From an uncultured Clostridia bacterium (GTDB lineage Bacteria > Bacillota > Clostridia > Oscillospirales > Ruminococcaceae): 64,000 nt of DNA. The stretch lies in NCBI GenBank assembly GCA_947625915.1, contig CANQPX010000007.1, forward strand, positions 1 to 64,000. The letters are read 5' to 3'. The notes below the pieces were generated by a model, which was not told the DNA's origin, did no database searches, and saw only the letters and a program-made list of their open reading frames with translations. Shown here in pieces: positions 10,076 through 19,966 of the stretch. Position 1 is the stretch's first letter; each line of letters begins with the position of its first letter. A program made the position numbers and the translations under genes.

Positions 10076-10591
10076 ATGCAGGATCTTTTTGACAGATTAC
10101 GGGAATTGGCAAAAAAACCTATGTTCCTGAAAGCAGCAGCCGCAGCGGGAGTTATACTGATATTGATAATACTTCTTGCGGATATGTCCGATGGGAACGA
10201 TAAGACAGAAATACGCTCCGATAATGCGATAAGCTTTGAAAGCGCGGATATCTACGCTTCGGGAATGGAAGAAAGGCTCTGCACAATGCTTTCTGAGATC
10301 GAGGGCGTGGGAAAAGCTAAAGTAATGCTGACAATAACTTCCACCGAGGAGTATGTTTTCGCCGAAACACAGAAAACAAGCTCTTCACAGTCGGAAAACA
10401 GTTACGTTATCATAGACAACGGTTCAAAAAAGGAGGCGCTGTTGGAAAAGATAAACAATCCCGCAATAAGCGGCGTACTTATCATATGCGAAGGAGGCGA
10501 TGACCCGAGAGTTTGTGAAAAGGTATATATTGCCGTTTCAACGGCACTGAACGTTCCCACAAATAAAATTTATGTGGCGGAAATGAAATAG
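10076..10591 (+). CDS. spoIIIAG: Stage III sporulation protein AG
   Basis: Operon position; EERLCTMLSEIEGVGKAKVMLTI typical of SpoIIIAG. Confidence 0.93.
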   Translation: MQDLFDRLRELAKKPMFLKAAAAAGVILILIILLADMSDGNDKTEIRSDNAISFESADIYASGMEERLCTMLSEIEGVGKAKVMLTITSTEEYVFAETQKTSSSQSENSYVIIDNGSKKEALLEKINNPAISGVLIICEGGDDPRVCEKVYIAVSTALNVPTNKIYVAEMK

Positions 10592-10601
10592 GAGGATAAT
10601 T

Positions 10602-11144
10602 ATGAGAAAACCAAATCTTATCATCGGCAAAAAACATATCATTCTTGCCTGCCTTACACTGATACTCGGCGCGGCGATCTACATGAACTACGCTTTTTCC
10701 ACAGCAGAACAGGACATATCCTCGGCTGATGCGGATATCGAAAGCACAGAAGCGGTGAACTACGGCGATGCGGAATTCGTAAACGCGGACAGCGGAACGG
10801 ATTACTTCGCACAAGTGCGCCTTGCAAGAATGACATCAAGAGATGAAGCGGTGGAAACTCTTGCCACTATTCTGGGCGGGGGAGACCTTTCCGACGAAGA
10901 ATCAGTTTCATATACAAATGAAGCGGTGAACCTTTCCCGCCTTTCCGAAAGTGAAAGTACGGTGGAAAATCTTATCAAAGCTCAGGGCTTCGAGGACTGC
11001 GTTGTCTACCTGAACGGCTCTACGGCAAGCATCGTTGTCAAGTCAGACGGGCTCGTTCCTTCCGAAGCAGCCCAAATTAAAGACATTTTATTAACAGAAG
11101 TGACAATTCCTACAGAAAATATTAGAATTTTTGAGGTTAAGTAG
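10602..11144 (+). CDS. spoIIIAH: Stage III sporulation protein AH
   Basis: Operon position; N-terminal TM and SpoIIIAH-like C-terminus. Confidence 0.92.
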   Translation: MRKPNLIIGKKHIILACLTLILGAAIYMNYAFSTAEQDISSADADIESTEAVNYGDAEFVNADSGTDYFAQVRLARMTSRDEAVETLATILGGGDLSDEESVSYTNEAVNLSRLSESESTVENLIKAQGFEDCVVYLNGSTASIVVKSDGLVPSEAAQIKDILLTEVTIPTENIRIFEVK

Positions 11145-11249
11145 TTGTGTCTTTCAAAAAAATTTGGTATAATAGTATTGTATAAGAATTTTTTGAAAGG
11201 CTGACTGCCGGATAGTTCCTGTCAGCCCCACATTCGGAGGTAGTTTGTT

Positions 11250-11600
11250 ATGAACAGAAGTTCTGAACCAAAGACTGACAGCATCAAGATTTCCGAGGAA
11301 GTTATTGCCAAGATCGCAAGATCGGCGGTCAATAACGTGGAAGGCGTACTCGGACTTTCCGAACAAAAGAAATGTCTCTTTCCGTTTTTTGTCAGATCGG
11401 CAGGCAGCCCCGTAAGGATAAGAATGAACGGCGGAGCAGCTGAAATTGCCCTTAGCATAAAAGTTTCCGATTCATGCAAGGTGAAAGCCGCTGCCGAAAA
11501 GATCCAGACTCAGGTGAAAGAGGATGTACAAAATATGACGGGGATCGCTGTCACTAAGGTAAGCGTTTTTGTTAAGGATATCGTTTTCGGAAATGAATAA
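11250..11600 (+). CDS. Asp23/Gls24 family envelope stress protein
   Basis: ISEEVIAKIARSAVNNVEGVLGL..., preceded by a TATAAT-containing leader with a ggctgac..gtcagcc hairpin. Confidence 0.9.
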   Translation: MNRSSEPKTDSIKISEEVIAKIARSAVNNVEGVLGLSEQKKCLFPFFVRSAGSPVRIRMNGGAAEIALSIKVSDSCKVKAAAEKIQTQVKEDVQNMTGIAVTKVSVFVKDIVFGNE

Positions 11601-11753
11601 CGCAGCAGCAGGCTCTCTTATACCGTATCACGATCGCAAAGGTACAAAAAATTTCCTTAATTTTCCTTTGTGCTTGACGGATATCGGCATATGAGAGGGC
11701 TTGCTTTTCTGCGTTTATTCAGATCTGAGGACGTATGGGGAAAGGAGCAGAAA

Positions 11754-12158
11754 ATGAAAAGAAGTGAAGTAAGAGAAGCAGTGTTTTTCCTTACATTCGA
11801 GAAAATGTTCGGAAACAGCACCGCAGATGAGATACTCGATACGGCATATGAAGTGGACGTCTTTGAAATAAACGAAGATGTGGAAAAATTTTTCAAAGCC
11901 GTTGACGAGAAGAAAGACCGCCTCGATGAAGTTATCGCAAAATTCAGCGAAACAAGACAGATAAGCCGTATACCGAAAGTTTCTATGGCTGTTCTGAGGA
12001 TAGCTGTATACGAAATGCTTTTTGACGATACAGTGCCTGATAACGTTGCGATCAGCGAAGCGGTCATACTTACAAAGAAATTCGCTTACGAACAGGACGT
12101 ACAGTTCGTGAACGGACTTCTCGGAGCATTCTTCCGCAGCAGAGAGGACAAGCAATGA
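11754..12158 (+). CDS. nusB: Transcription antitermination factor NusB
   Basis: RBS aaaggag; NusB-like helical protein, DNVAISEAVILTKKFA. Confidence 0.92.
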   Translation: MKRSEVREAVFFLTFEKMFGNSTADEILDTAYEVDVFEINEDVEKFFKAVDEKKDRLDEVIAKFSETRQISRIPKVSMAVLRIAVYEMLFDDTVPDNVAISEAVILTKKFAYEQDVQFVNGLLGAFFRSREDKQ

Positions 12159-13093
12159 CTTTCCTCGGGATAGATACAAGCAATTATACCACTTCCGCCG
12201 CACTTTACGATACGGAAAGCGGTAGGATAACCACGGCGGGAAAGCTGCTGCCTGTGAAAAAAGGAGAATTGGGACTTCGGCAAAGCGACGCCGTGTTCCA
12301 TCATACAAAGCAGCTGCCGCAGGTCATTGAACAGCTTTTTTCCCAAATTCCGGCAAAGCCCGACGCGGTGGGAGTTTCGGTAAGACCGAGAAATGCGGAA
12401 GGCTCTTATATGCCGTGCTTTCTTTGCGGAGAAGGTCTGGCGGACTCGCTTTCAAAAATTATGAGCATACCTGTTTACAAAACTTCCCATCAGGTGGGGC
12501 ATATACTTGCGGCACTGTTTTCGGCGAAACGCCTTGATATGACCGAAAAACGGTTCTTGGCGTTCCATGTCAGCGGCGGAACGACAGATCTCCTGCTTTG
12601 CGAGCCTGATAAGGAAAATATCATAGGCATCACCGAAGTGGGAACTTCCCTCGATCTGAAAGCGGGACAAGCCGTTGACAGAGTGGGACTTATGCTGGGA
12701 CTGGATTTCCCATGCGGTATGCAGCTTGAAAAACTTGCGGAAAAAAGCGAGAAATTATTTGTGGCATTGCCTGTAATACGTGATGGGAACTGCTGCCTTT
12801 CGGGACTGGAAAACAAGTGCAGGACAATGCTCGAAAGCGGCACATCACATGAAGATACGGCACTGTACTGCTTGGAATATATCTATGCTTCAATAAAGGG
12901 AATGACGGAATATGCACTGAAAAAATACGGACCGCTCCCGATAGTGTTTGCGGGAGGAGTAATGTCGAACAAGATCATAAGAAAAAAACTTGAAAACGAT
13001 CTTGAAGCATATTTTGCCGAACCTGATCTTTCCCGCGACAACGCAGCAGGAACGGCGGTATTTGCGGCTTTGAAGGGAGCTTATTTGAAATGA
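12155..13093 (+). CDS. Kae1/TsaD-like domain protein (paralogue, not certain to be the canonical TsaD)
   Basis: FLGIDTSNYTTSAALYD, SHQVGHILAAL, FAGGVMSN. Confidence 0.85.
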   Translation: MTFLGIDTSNYTTSAALYDTESGRITTAGKLLPVKKGELGLRQSDAVFHHTKQLPQVIEQLFSQIPAKPDAVGVSVRPRNAEGSYMPCFLCGEGLADSLSKIMSIPVYKTSHQVGHILAALFSAKRLDMTEKRFLAFHVSGGTTDLLLCEPDKENIIGITEVGTSLDLKAGQAVDRVGLMLGLDFPCGMQLEKLAEKSEKLFVALPVIRDGNCCLSGLENKCRTMLESGTSHEDTALYCLEYIYASIKGMTEYALKKYGPLPIVFAGGVMSNKIIRKKLENDLEAYFAEPDLSRDNAAGTAVFAALKGAYLK

Positions 13094-14265
13094 CGGTAAC
13101 ACAGGTCAACAGGTATATCGCTTTTAAACTGAAAGAGGACAAGTCTCTGAAAGGCATAATAGTTTCAGGAGAAATTTCCAATTTCAAATATTATGCATCG
13201 TCGGGGCATATGTATTTCACTCTGAAAGATAACGAAAGCTCCATAAAAGCGGTGATGTTCAGAAGTTATGCGTCACAGCTGAGATTTATGCCCGAAAGCG
13301 GAATGAAAGTCATTGTCACGGCAAGCGTACAGGTCTATGAAAAGGACGGCGTTTATCAGCTTTATGTGTCGGATATGCAGCCTGACGGCGCGGGAGCGCT
13401 TTTCCTTGCCTGCGAACAGCTGAAGAAAAAACTCTCCGAAGAGGGGATATTCAATGAAGAACATAAAAAGCCCGTTCCGCTGATGCCGGGAAAGATCGGC
13501 ATAGTGACTTCCTTGGAAGCCACGGCTTTACAGGATATGTTAAGGATAATCTCCGAAAGGTTCCCGATAGCGGAAGTAACGGTATTTCCCGCACTTGTGC
13601 AGGGAGCGGGCGCGCCCGCGTCACTTTGCAGAGCGGTAAAATATGCCGACAGCAAGGAACTTGACCTGCTCATCTGCGGCAGAGGCGGAGGTTCTTTCGA
13701 GGATCTTATGGCGTTCAACGATGAGGAACTGGCAAGATGCATCTATTCCTGCAAAACGCCGATAATTTCGGCGGTAGGACATGAGACAGATACGTCAGTT
13801 TCGGATCTTGCGGCGGATCTGCGTGCGCCGACGCCTTCGGCAGCGGCGGAAAAAGCCGTTCCCGACAGAAAAAACCTTCTGGGCGCACTGAATAACCTGC
13901 AAAAAGTCATGGAAAACGCCATGTTTTCAAAACTTGACGAAAAATACGGGCGGCTGGACGTTCTGGCAAAAAGGCTGGAAGCCGCTTCTCCGAGCGGAAA
14001 GATCCTTCCGGCAAAGGAAAAACTTTCATCACTGCAAAAACGACTGAATGACTTATACAAAATGTCTCTTAACAGATTTGCTGCGGAGATAGGAGAAAAA
14101 GCCGCAAGGCTCGACAGTCTCAGCCCGCTGAAAACGCTCGGCAGAGGATTTTCTCTTGTTTATAAGGACGAAAAACTGATAAATTCGGCAAAAAAAGTTT
14201 CATCGGGAGATGAAGTTAAAATAGTTTTTGCGGACGGCAGCGTTACGGCGGAGATAAAGGCGTGA
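13090..14265 (+). CDS. xseA: Exodeoxyribonuclease VII large subunit
   Basis: OB domain SGEISNFKYYASSGHMYFTLKD; CGRGGGSFEDLMAFNDEELAR. Confidence 0.96.
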   Translation: MTVTQVNRYIAFKLKEDKSLKGIIVSGEISNFKYYASSGHMYFTLKDNESSIKAVMFRSYASQLRFMPESGMKVIVTASVQVYEKDGVYQLYVSDMQPDGAGALFLACEQLKKKLSEEGIFNEEHKKPVPLMPGKIGIVTSLEATALQDMLRIISERFPIAEVTVFPALVQGAGAPASLCRAVKYADSKELDLLICGRGGGSFEDLMAFNDEELARCIYSCKTPIISAVGHETDTSVSDLAADLRAPTPSAAAEKAVPDRKNLLGALNNLQKVMENAMFSKLDEKYGRLDVLAKRLEAASPSGKILPAKEKLSSLQKRLNDLYKMSLNRFAAEIGEKAARLDSLSPLKTLGRGFSLVYKDEKLINSAKKVSSGDEVKIVFADGSVTAEIKA

Positions 14266-14315
14266 ACGCGGGATATGCCTTATCCGCATGAACAGATCGA
14301 AAGGTGTGGACTTGA

Positions 14316-14501
14316 ATGGACTTTGAAAGATCACTTAAAAAACTTGAAGAGATCATAGGCAAGCTCGAAAGCAGCGAGATCTCGTTGGAGGATTCCATAG
14401 CGGCATACCGCGAAGGGGTAAAACTCCTTGCGGACTGCAAAAAGCAGCTCAATGAAGCACAGCTGCTGGTAACGGTGGAAGATGTTCCGGGAAACGGATA
14501 A
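14316..14501 (+). CDS. xseB: Exodeoxyribonuclease VII small subunit
   Basis: DFERSLKKLEEIIGKLESSEISLEDSIAAYREGVKLL. Confidence 0.95.
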   Translation: MDFERSLKKLEEIIGKLESSEISLEDSIAAYREGVKLLADCKKQLNEAQLLVTVEDVPGNG

Positions 14502-14556
14502 TTTCCGCTTGAACACATCGAAGTATTGATAGGAGGAAAAGATATTGGAGGATAAT

Positions 14557-15450
14557 ATGTTTGGCGGGAATTTTGCCGAACGGCTGAAGTTCCTGACGGA
14601 TATGGTGAACGCTCACCTCGGGGAAACGGAAAGGCGCGCTTCGGAAAACATCGGCGAACGTTCCGGCATAGCCGAAGCAATGAACTATTCACTTTCGGCA
14701 GGCGGAAAAAGGATCCGCCCTGTGCTTACGCTGAGTTTCTGCCGTGCCTGCGGCGGAAATGAGGAAAATGCACTTCCGGCAGCCTGCGCATTGGAAATGG
14801 TGCATACATTTTCACTGATACACGATGATCTGCCGTGCATGGATAATGACGATTACCGACGCGGGAAACCTTCCTGCCATAAAGCATACGGCGAAGCAAT
14901 GGCTCTGCTGGCGGGAGACGCGCTGCTGAACGCGGCATATGAAACGTTAGGCTCTGACGGGAACTTGACCGCTGAAACACGAACGGCTCTCATGCGGGAA
15001 CTTTCACATTGGACGGGAGTCGCGGGAATGATAGGCGGACAGGTCATAGATACGTTATATGACGGAGAATTCGATGAACGGCTGCTTCTGGATATGTATT
15101 CCATGAAAACAGGCGCACTGTTAAAAGCGGCTTGCAGAATGGGCTGCATATCGGCGGGAGCGGACGGAAATGCCCTTGCGGCAGCGGAACGGTATGCGGA
15201 AAAGCTCGGGCTTGCGTTCCAGATAATAGACGACATACTGGATATAACGGGAGATGAAAAACTTCTCGGAAAGTCCGTGGGCAGCGACGCAAAGAACGGA
15301 AAACATACATATGCTTCGATAAACGGCGTCGAACGTTCCCGTGAACGCGCAAAGCTGCTGACGGAAGAAGCTTATGCGGAACTGGATATTTTTAAGGACA
15401 GTGATTTTCTTAAAGATCTTACGATGTACCTTCTTGAAAGAAATTATTAA
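14557..15450 (+). CDS. ispA: Polyprenyl (farnesyl/geranyl) diphosphate synthase
   Basis: DDLPCMDND and DDILD Asp-rich motifs; exact start uncertain (14545 or 14557). Confidence 0.92.
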   Translation: MFGGNFAERLKFLTDMVNAHLGETERRASENIGERSGIAEAMNYSLSAGGKRIRPVLTLSFCRACGGNEENALPAACALEMVHTFSLIHDDLPCMDNDDYRRGKPSCHKAYGEAMALLAGDALLNAAYETLGSDGNLTAETRTALMRELSHWTGVAGMIGGQVIDTLYDGEFDERLLLDMYSMKTGALLKAACRMGCISAGADGNALAAAERYAEKLGLAFQIIDDILDITGDEKLLGKSVGSDAKNGKHTYASINGVERSRERAKLLTEEAYAELDIFKDSDFLKDLTMYLLERNY

Positions 15451-15471
15451 AATAAAAAGGATATGAACAAA

Positions 15472-15942
15472 ATGAATGCTCTTGAATACAATTATGTGCT
15501 CGTTACCGCGCTGGCATCATGGATAGCGGCGCAGGTCATAAAGACTGTACTTCATCTTATAAAGACAAAAAAATTCGTTCCGGAGAGACTTTTCGGAGCG
15601 GGAGGTATGCCGAGCTCACATTCGGCGCTTGTATGCTCGACCGCGGTGGCAATGTGCAGAAAATGCGGGATCGGTTCGCCCGAATTTGCGGTAACGTTCG
15701 TGCTGGCAATGGTAGTGATGTACGACGCCATGAGCGTAAGGCGTTCGGCGGGAATGCACGCAAGGGAGATAAACAGACTGAACAGATTGTTCGTGATGAA
15801 AGGGATAGAATCTTCCGAAGAAGCGCAGAGCGGGAAGAAGAAAAAGGAACTTAAAGAATTTCTGGGGCATACGCCTTTTGAAGTGCTCGGCGGCGCACTT
15901 CTGGGGATATTGATGGCTATGGTGATCCCCGTGAATATATGA
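15472..15942 (+). CDS. Divergent PAP2 family protein (DUF212)
   Basis: GGMPSSHSALVCS, YDAMSVRRSAGMHA. Confidence 0.92.
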   Translation: MNALEYNYVLVTALASWIAAQVIKTVLHLIKTKKFVPERLFGAGGMPSSHSALVCSTAVAMCRKCGIGSPEFAVTFVLAMVVMYDAMSVRRSAGMHAREINRLNRLFVMKGIESSEEAQSGKKKKELKEFLGHTPFEVLGGALLGILMAMVIPVNI

Positions 15943-15967
15943 TCTTATTGCAAAGGACAGTTGTAAA

Positions 15968-17809
15968 ATGGAAAAACGGCGCGTACGCCTCAAAGACCTT
16001 ACTCTTCCGCAGGAACTGGGAACGCTTTCGATACCCGAATGCGAACAGCTTTGCAGAGAGATAAGGAAGATCATTATAAATACCGTGATGAAAAACGGCG
16101 GACACCTTTCCTCAAATCTGGGAACGGTGGAACTTACGCTGGCTGTACACAGGGTCTTTCATTCGCCTGCGGACAAGATAGTCTGGGACGTAGGACATCA
16201 GTCATATACGCATAAACTGCTTACGGGACGGCTGAAAGATTTTTCAACACTCAGGAAGAAGGACGGCATATCGGGATTTTGCCGCCCCGAGGAGTCGGAA
16301 CATGACGCTTTTATCAGCGGTCACAGCAGTACGGCGATCTCGGCTGCTTTCGGCATAGCGGAGGCAATGCGCTTGAACGGCGACAGGCACCATGCGGTGG
16401 CAGTCATAGGCGACGGCGCATTTACGGGAGGACTTGCATACGAAGGACTTAACAACGCGGGAAAAAGCGGCGATAACATCGTTGTGATACTTAACCATAA
16501 CGATATGTCGATATCAAAAAATGTGGGCGCGTTCGCAAAGTACCTTACTTCGATACGCAGGAATTCCGCTTATCTGGACGCCAAAAAACATACGGAACAG
16601 TTCCTTGATAACGTTCCAATCGTAGGAGAACCAATAACAAAGTTCATAAAAGCTTCAAAATCCGCGCTGAAATCGGTGCTTTACCATTCAACAATGTTTG
16701 AGGATATGGGATTTGTGTATGTGGGACCTGTGGACGGACACAATATAGCGGAACTGGAAGATGCCCTGAGAGCGGCAAAAAAACTGCGCCGTCCTGTTTT
16801 CGTACACGTCAACACGGTAAAGGGCAAAGGCTTTCCGCCTGCCGAAGCGAACCCGGGCGAGTTCCATGCAATAAGCGCGGAGGGTTATAATGCTGAAAGC
16901 TTCAATAATGCTTCTTTCTCAAATGTTTTCGGGAAAAAGCTTGCGGAACTGGGAAGAAAAGACGAAAATATCTGCGCTGTGACGGCGGCTATGAAATATG
17001 CAACAGGCTTGCAGCATTTTGCCGCGGAGCATGGGGAGCGGTTCTTTGATGTGGGGATAGCGGAATCTCATGCGGTAACATTTTCCGCAGGACTCGCAAA
17101 GCAAGGGAAAATACCTGTTTTTGCGGTGTATTCGAGCTTTTTGCAGCGCGCATACGATCAGCTGATACATGACGCGGCAACAGAAGGGGAACATATCGTC
17201 CTCGGGATAGACAGAGCAGGATTTGTTGGAGAGGACGGCGAAACACATCAAGGGATCTTCGATGTTCCGATGCTGATAACGATACCGAATACGGTGATAT
17301 ATTCTCCGTCTACATATGCGGAACTGGAAAAATGCCTTGAAAGAGCGATATATCATACTGACGGCATAGCGGCGGTAAGATATCCGAAAGGCACGGAGGA
17401 AATGACTATCGGCGCGGAAGATACGGATTCATATTTCCTTACGGGCAGCGGCGGGAAAGGGCTTGCGGTCTCTTACGGACGTATAGTACACAGCCTTTAC
17501 AGCGCGGCGGGGGATCATGACGTTCTTAAACTGGTGAAAATATTCCCGATAGATGAGGAAGTTATCGAAATATGCATGAAATATAAGGATATATATTTCT
17601 TTGAGGAAAGTTCCGGCAGCGGCGGAGCGGGAGAAATGCTGATGACAAAACTTTTTGAAAACGGCTATAAGGGGAATTTTACCATAAAGGCGGTAAACGG
17701 ATTTGTACGGCAGATGTCGGTGGACGAGAGCATGAAAGAATACGGGCTCGATGTCTGCGGAATGAGCAGGACTCTGGGAACGGAACGGAGTGGAACGGTT
17801 GAGACTTGA
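15968..17809 (+). CDS. dxs: 1-deoxy-D-xylulose-5-phosphate synthase
   Basis: GHQSYTHKLLTGR, VIGDGAFTGGLAYEGLNNAG. Confidence 0.97.
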   Translation: MEKRRVRLKDLTLPQELGTLSIPECEQLCREIRKIIINTVMKNGGHLSSNLGTVELTLAVHRVFHSPADKIVWDVGHQSYTHKLLTGRLKDFSTLRKKDGISGFCRPEESEHDAFISGHSSTAISAAFGIAEAMRLNGDRHHAVAVIGDGAFTGGLAYEGLNNAGKSGDNIVVILNHNDMSISKNVGAFAKYLTSIRRNSAYLDAKKHTEQFLDNVPIVGEPITKFIKASKSALKSVLYHSTMFEDMGFVYVGPVDGHNIAELEDALRAAKKLRRPVFVHVNTVKGKGFPPAEANPGEFHAISAEGYNAESFNNASFSNVFGKKLAELGRKDENICAVTAAMKYATGLQHFAAEHGERFFDVGIAESHAVTFSAGLAKQGKIPVFAVYSSFLQRAYDQLIHDAATEGEHIVLGIDRAGFVGEDGETHQGIFDVPMLITIPNTVIYSPSTYAELEKCLERAIYHTDGIAAVRYPKGTEEMTIGAEDTDSYFLTGSGGKGLAVSYGRIVHSLYSAAGDHDVLKLVKIFPIDEEVIEICMKYKDIYFFEESSGSGGAGEMLMTKLFENGYKGNFTIKAVNGFVRQMSVDESMKEYGLDVCGMSRTLGTERSGTVET

Positions 17810-18593
17810 TGTGTTTCTTTCGGAAAAAGGGCTTACAAAAAGCCGACAGAGAGCAAAAGAACTCATAATCGGCGGACAGGTCAGGGTAAACGGCGTAATA
17901 ACGGTAAAACCGTCTTTTGATACAGATGAGAACGATGAGATAGAAATTGTCGGGGAACAGCTTCCCTATGTGGGAAAAGGCGGCTTGAAGCTTGAAAAGG
18001 CAATAAAAGTGTTCGGAATAGACCTTAACGGTAAAGTCTGCATAGACATTGGCGCGTCAACGGGAGGATTTACGGACTGTATGCTTCAAAGCGGAGCGGA
18101 ATTTGTCTACGCGGTGGACGTCGGACACGGACAGCTTGATGAAAAGCTTCGCTCGGACGTTCGGGTGAAAAATATGGAAGGAACAAATATACTCGATCTG
18201 ACAGCAAAAGATTTTTCAAATTATGTAAAGGCGGTAAGCTTTATATCGGCGGATGTTTCATTTATTTCGCTGAAAAAGATGATCCCCAAAATAAATGAAC
18301 TTCTTCCCTCGGACGGAGAAGCGGCGGTGCTGATAAAACCGCAGTTTGAAGCGGGACGTTCCGCAGTGGGAAAGGGCGGTATCGTCAAAGACCGCAAAAT
18401 ACACGAAAAAGTGCTGAACGATATGCTTGCGTTCCTGCTCTCGGAAGGACTTTACGCAGAGGGGATAACATATTCCCCCATATGCGGCGGAGACGGGAAT
18501 ATAGAATATCTTGCACATATAAAAAAGGGAAACAAAATAACGGCTCACGACTGCGGCGGGATCGTTTCCGAAGCTTTCGGAGCATTGAAATAA
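17790..18593 (+). CDS. tlyA: TlyA family rRNA methyltransferase
   Basis: S4 domain RLDVFLSEKGLTKSRQRAKELI plus DIGASTGGFTDCMLQ. Confidence 0.95.
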   Translation: MERLRLDVFLSEKGLTKSRQRAKELIIGGQVRVNGVITVKPSFDTDENDEIEIVGEQLPYVGKGGLKLEKAIKVFGIDLNGKVCIDIGASTGGFTDCMLQSGAEFVYAVDVGHGQLDEKLRSDVRVKNMEGTNILDLTAKDFSNYVKAVSFISADVSFISLKKMIPKINELLPSDGEAAVLIKPQFEAGRSAVGKGGIVKDRKIHEKVLNDMLAFLLSEGLYAEGITYSPICGGDGNIEYLAHIKKGNKITAHDCGGIVSEAFGALK

Positions 18594-18627
18594 AGTCCGT
18601 TCTCGGATCTTTAAAGGGAGGTCTTTT

Positions 18628-19482
18628 ATGAAAGTCGTTTTATATCCCAATTTCAGTAAGAAAAACGCTCTCGCCGCAACGCTGAGATGCTGTGATATCC
18701 TTAACGATCTCGGAATAGAAGTTTTTGCCGCAGAGACTTACAGGGAAGAACTTTCCGCAAAGACTTTTGTAAAATTCGGAGCAAAAAAAGATACCATCGG
18801 CAGCTGCGACGTTATGATAGCGATAGGCGGCGACGGAACTATACTGAAAGCGTCGGAGTATGCGTCGGCTTATTTTACTCCGCTGCTCGGCATAAATACC
18901 GGAAGGCTCGGATTTATGGCGTCTATGGAACTTGATGAACTTGAAAATCTTTCTAAGCTTAAAACGGGAGATTATAAAATAGAAAAACGCATGATGATAG
19001 ACGCGTCGCTTATCCGTGACGAGAAAGTCGTCATGACGCATACGGCACTTAACGATGTCGTTGTGGCAAGACCCTATTCAAAGATAACCGACTTTACCGT
19101 TTCCACGGCGGGAATGGTCGTAAGTTCCATACGCGCGGACGGGATAATTTTCGCAACGCCTACAGGCTCTACCGCATATGCGCTTGCCGCGGGAGGTCCT
19201 ATACTTGAACCGGAAACTGAATGTATACAGCTCACGCCGATATGCCCCCACTCGCTTTCCGCAAGAACAATGGTATTCACGGCTTCAAGGATAATGGAAG
19301 TCAGACATTCCGCTTCGGAGGACGATGTGTATTTTTCCGTTGACGGAAGGGCAAACTGCGGAATGAAAAGAAACGATAAACTTGTTATAAAGCGTTCGGC
19401 AAAAAAACTTATGCTTATAGATATAAAAGGCTGCTCGTTCTTCGAGGCGGTAAACAATAAGCTGATGAACACCATAAAGTGA
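18628..19482 (+). CDS. nadK: NAD kinase
   Basis: IGGDGTILKA, GINTGRLGF, ATPTGSTAYALAAGGPI. Confidence 0.96.
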   Translation: MKVVLYPNFSKKNALAATLRCCDILNDLGIEVFAAETYREELSAKTFVKFGAKKDTIGSCDVMIAIGGDGTILKASEYASAYFTPLLGINTGRLGFMASMELDELENLSKLKTGDYKIEKRMMIDASLIRDEKVVMTHTALNDVVVARPYSKITDFTVSTAGMVVSSIRADGIIFATPTGSTAYALAAGGPILEPETECIQLTPICPHSLSARTMVFTASRIMEVRHSASEDDVYFSVDGRANCGMKRNDKLVIKRSAKKLMLIDIKGCSFFEAVNNKLMNTIK

Positions 19483-19495
19483 AAGGAACTGTGGA

Positions 19496-19939
19496 ATGAA
19501 AAAGAAAAGGCAGGATAAGATACTTGAAATAATAGAGAAAGAGCAGGTCACTACTCAGGAAATGCTGAAAAAACTCCTTGATAACGAGGGTATATCCGTT
19601 ACGCAGGCGACACTTTCAAGAGATATAAACGAACTCGATCTGAAAAAACAGGCTTCGCCTTCCGGAGCAAGCATCTATGTAAGACAGCCGAGACCGGATA
19701 TAGATCTTTCACCTATATTCAAAGATTCGGTATATGATGTGGAATATTCCATGAACATGGCAGTAATAAAATGCAGCACAGGTATGGCTCAGGCAGTCTG
19801 CGCGACTCTCGATAAAATGGGGCGAACGGAAATACTCGGTACCATTGCGGGAGATGATACGATATTCGCGCTGATGAAAAGCGAAAAGGATGCGGAAAGG
19901 TTCACGGACGAACTTCGGGAAGTCCTGACAGATCGTTAA
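19496..19939 (+). CDS. argR: Arginine repressor ArgR
   Basis: winged helix ...VTQATLSRDINELDLKK, C-terminal GTIAGDDTIF. Confidence 0.95.
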   Translation: MKKKRQDKILEIIEKEQVTTQEMLKKLLDNEGISVTQATLSRDINELDLKKQASPSGASIYVRQPRPDIDLSPIFKDSVYDVEYSMNMAVIKCSTGMAQAVCATLDKMGRTEILGTIAGDDTIFALMKSEKDAERFTDELREVLTDR

Positions 19940-19966
19940 CTTTTTTTGAAAGGACTGCAAAATAGT

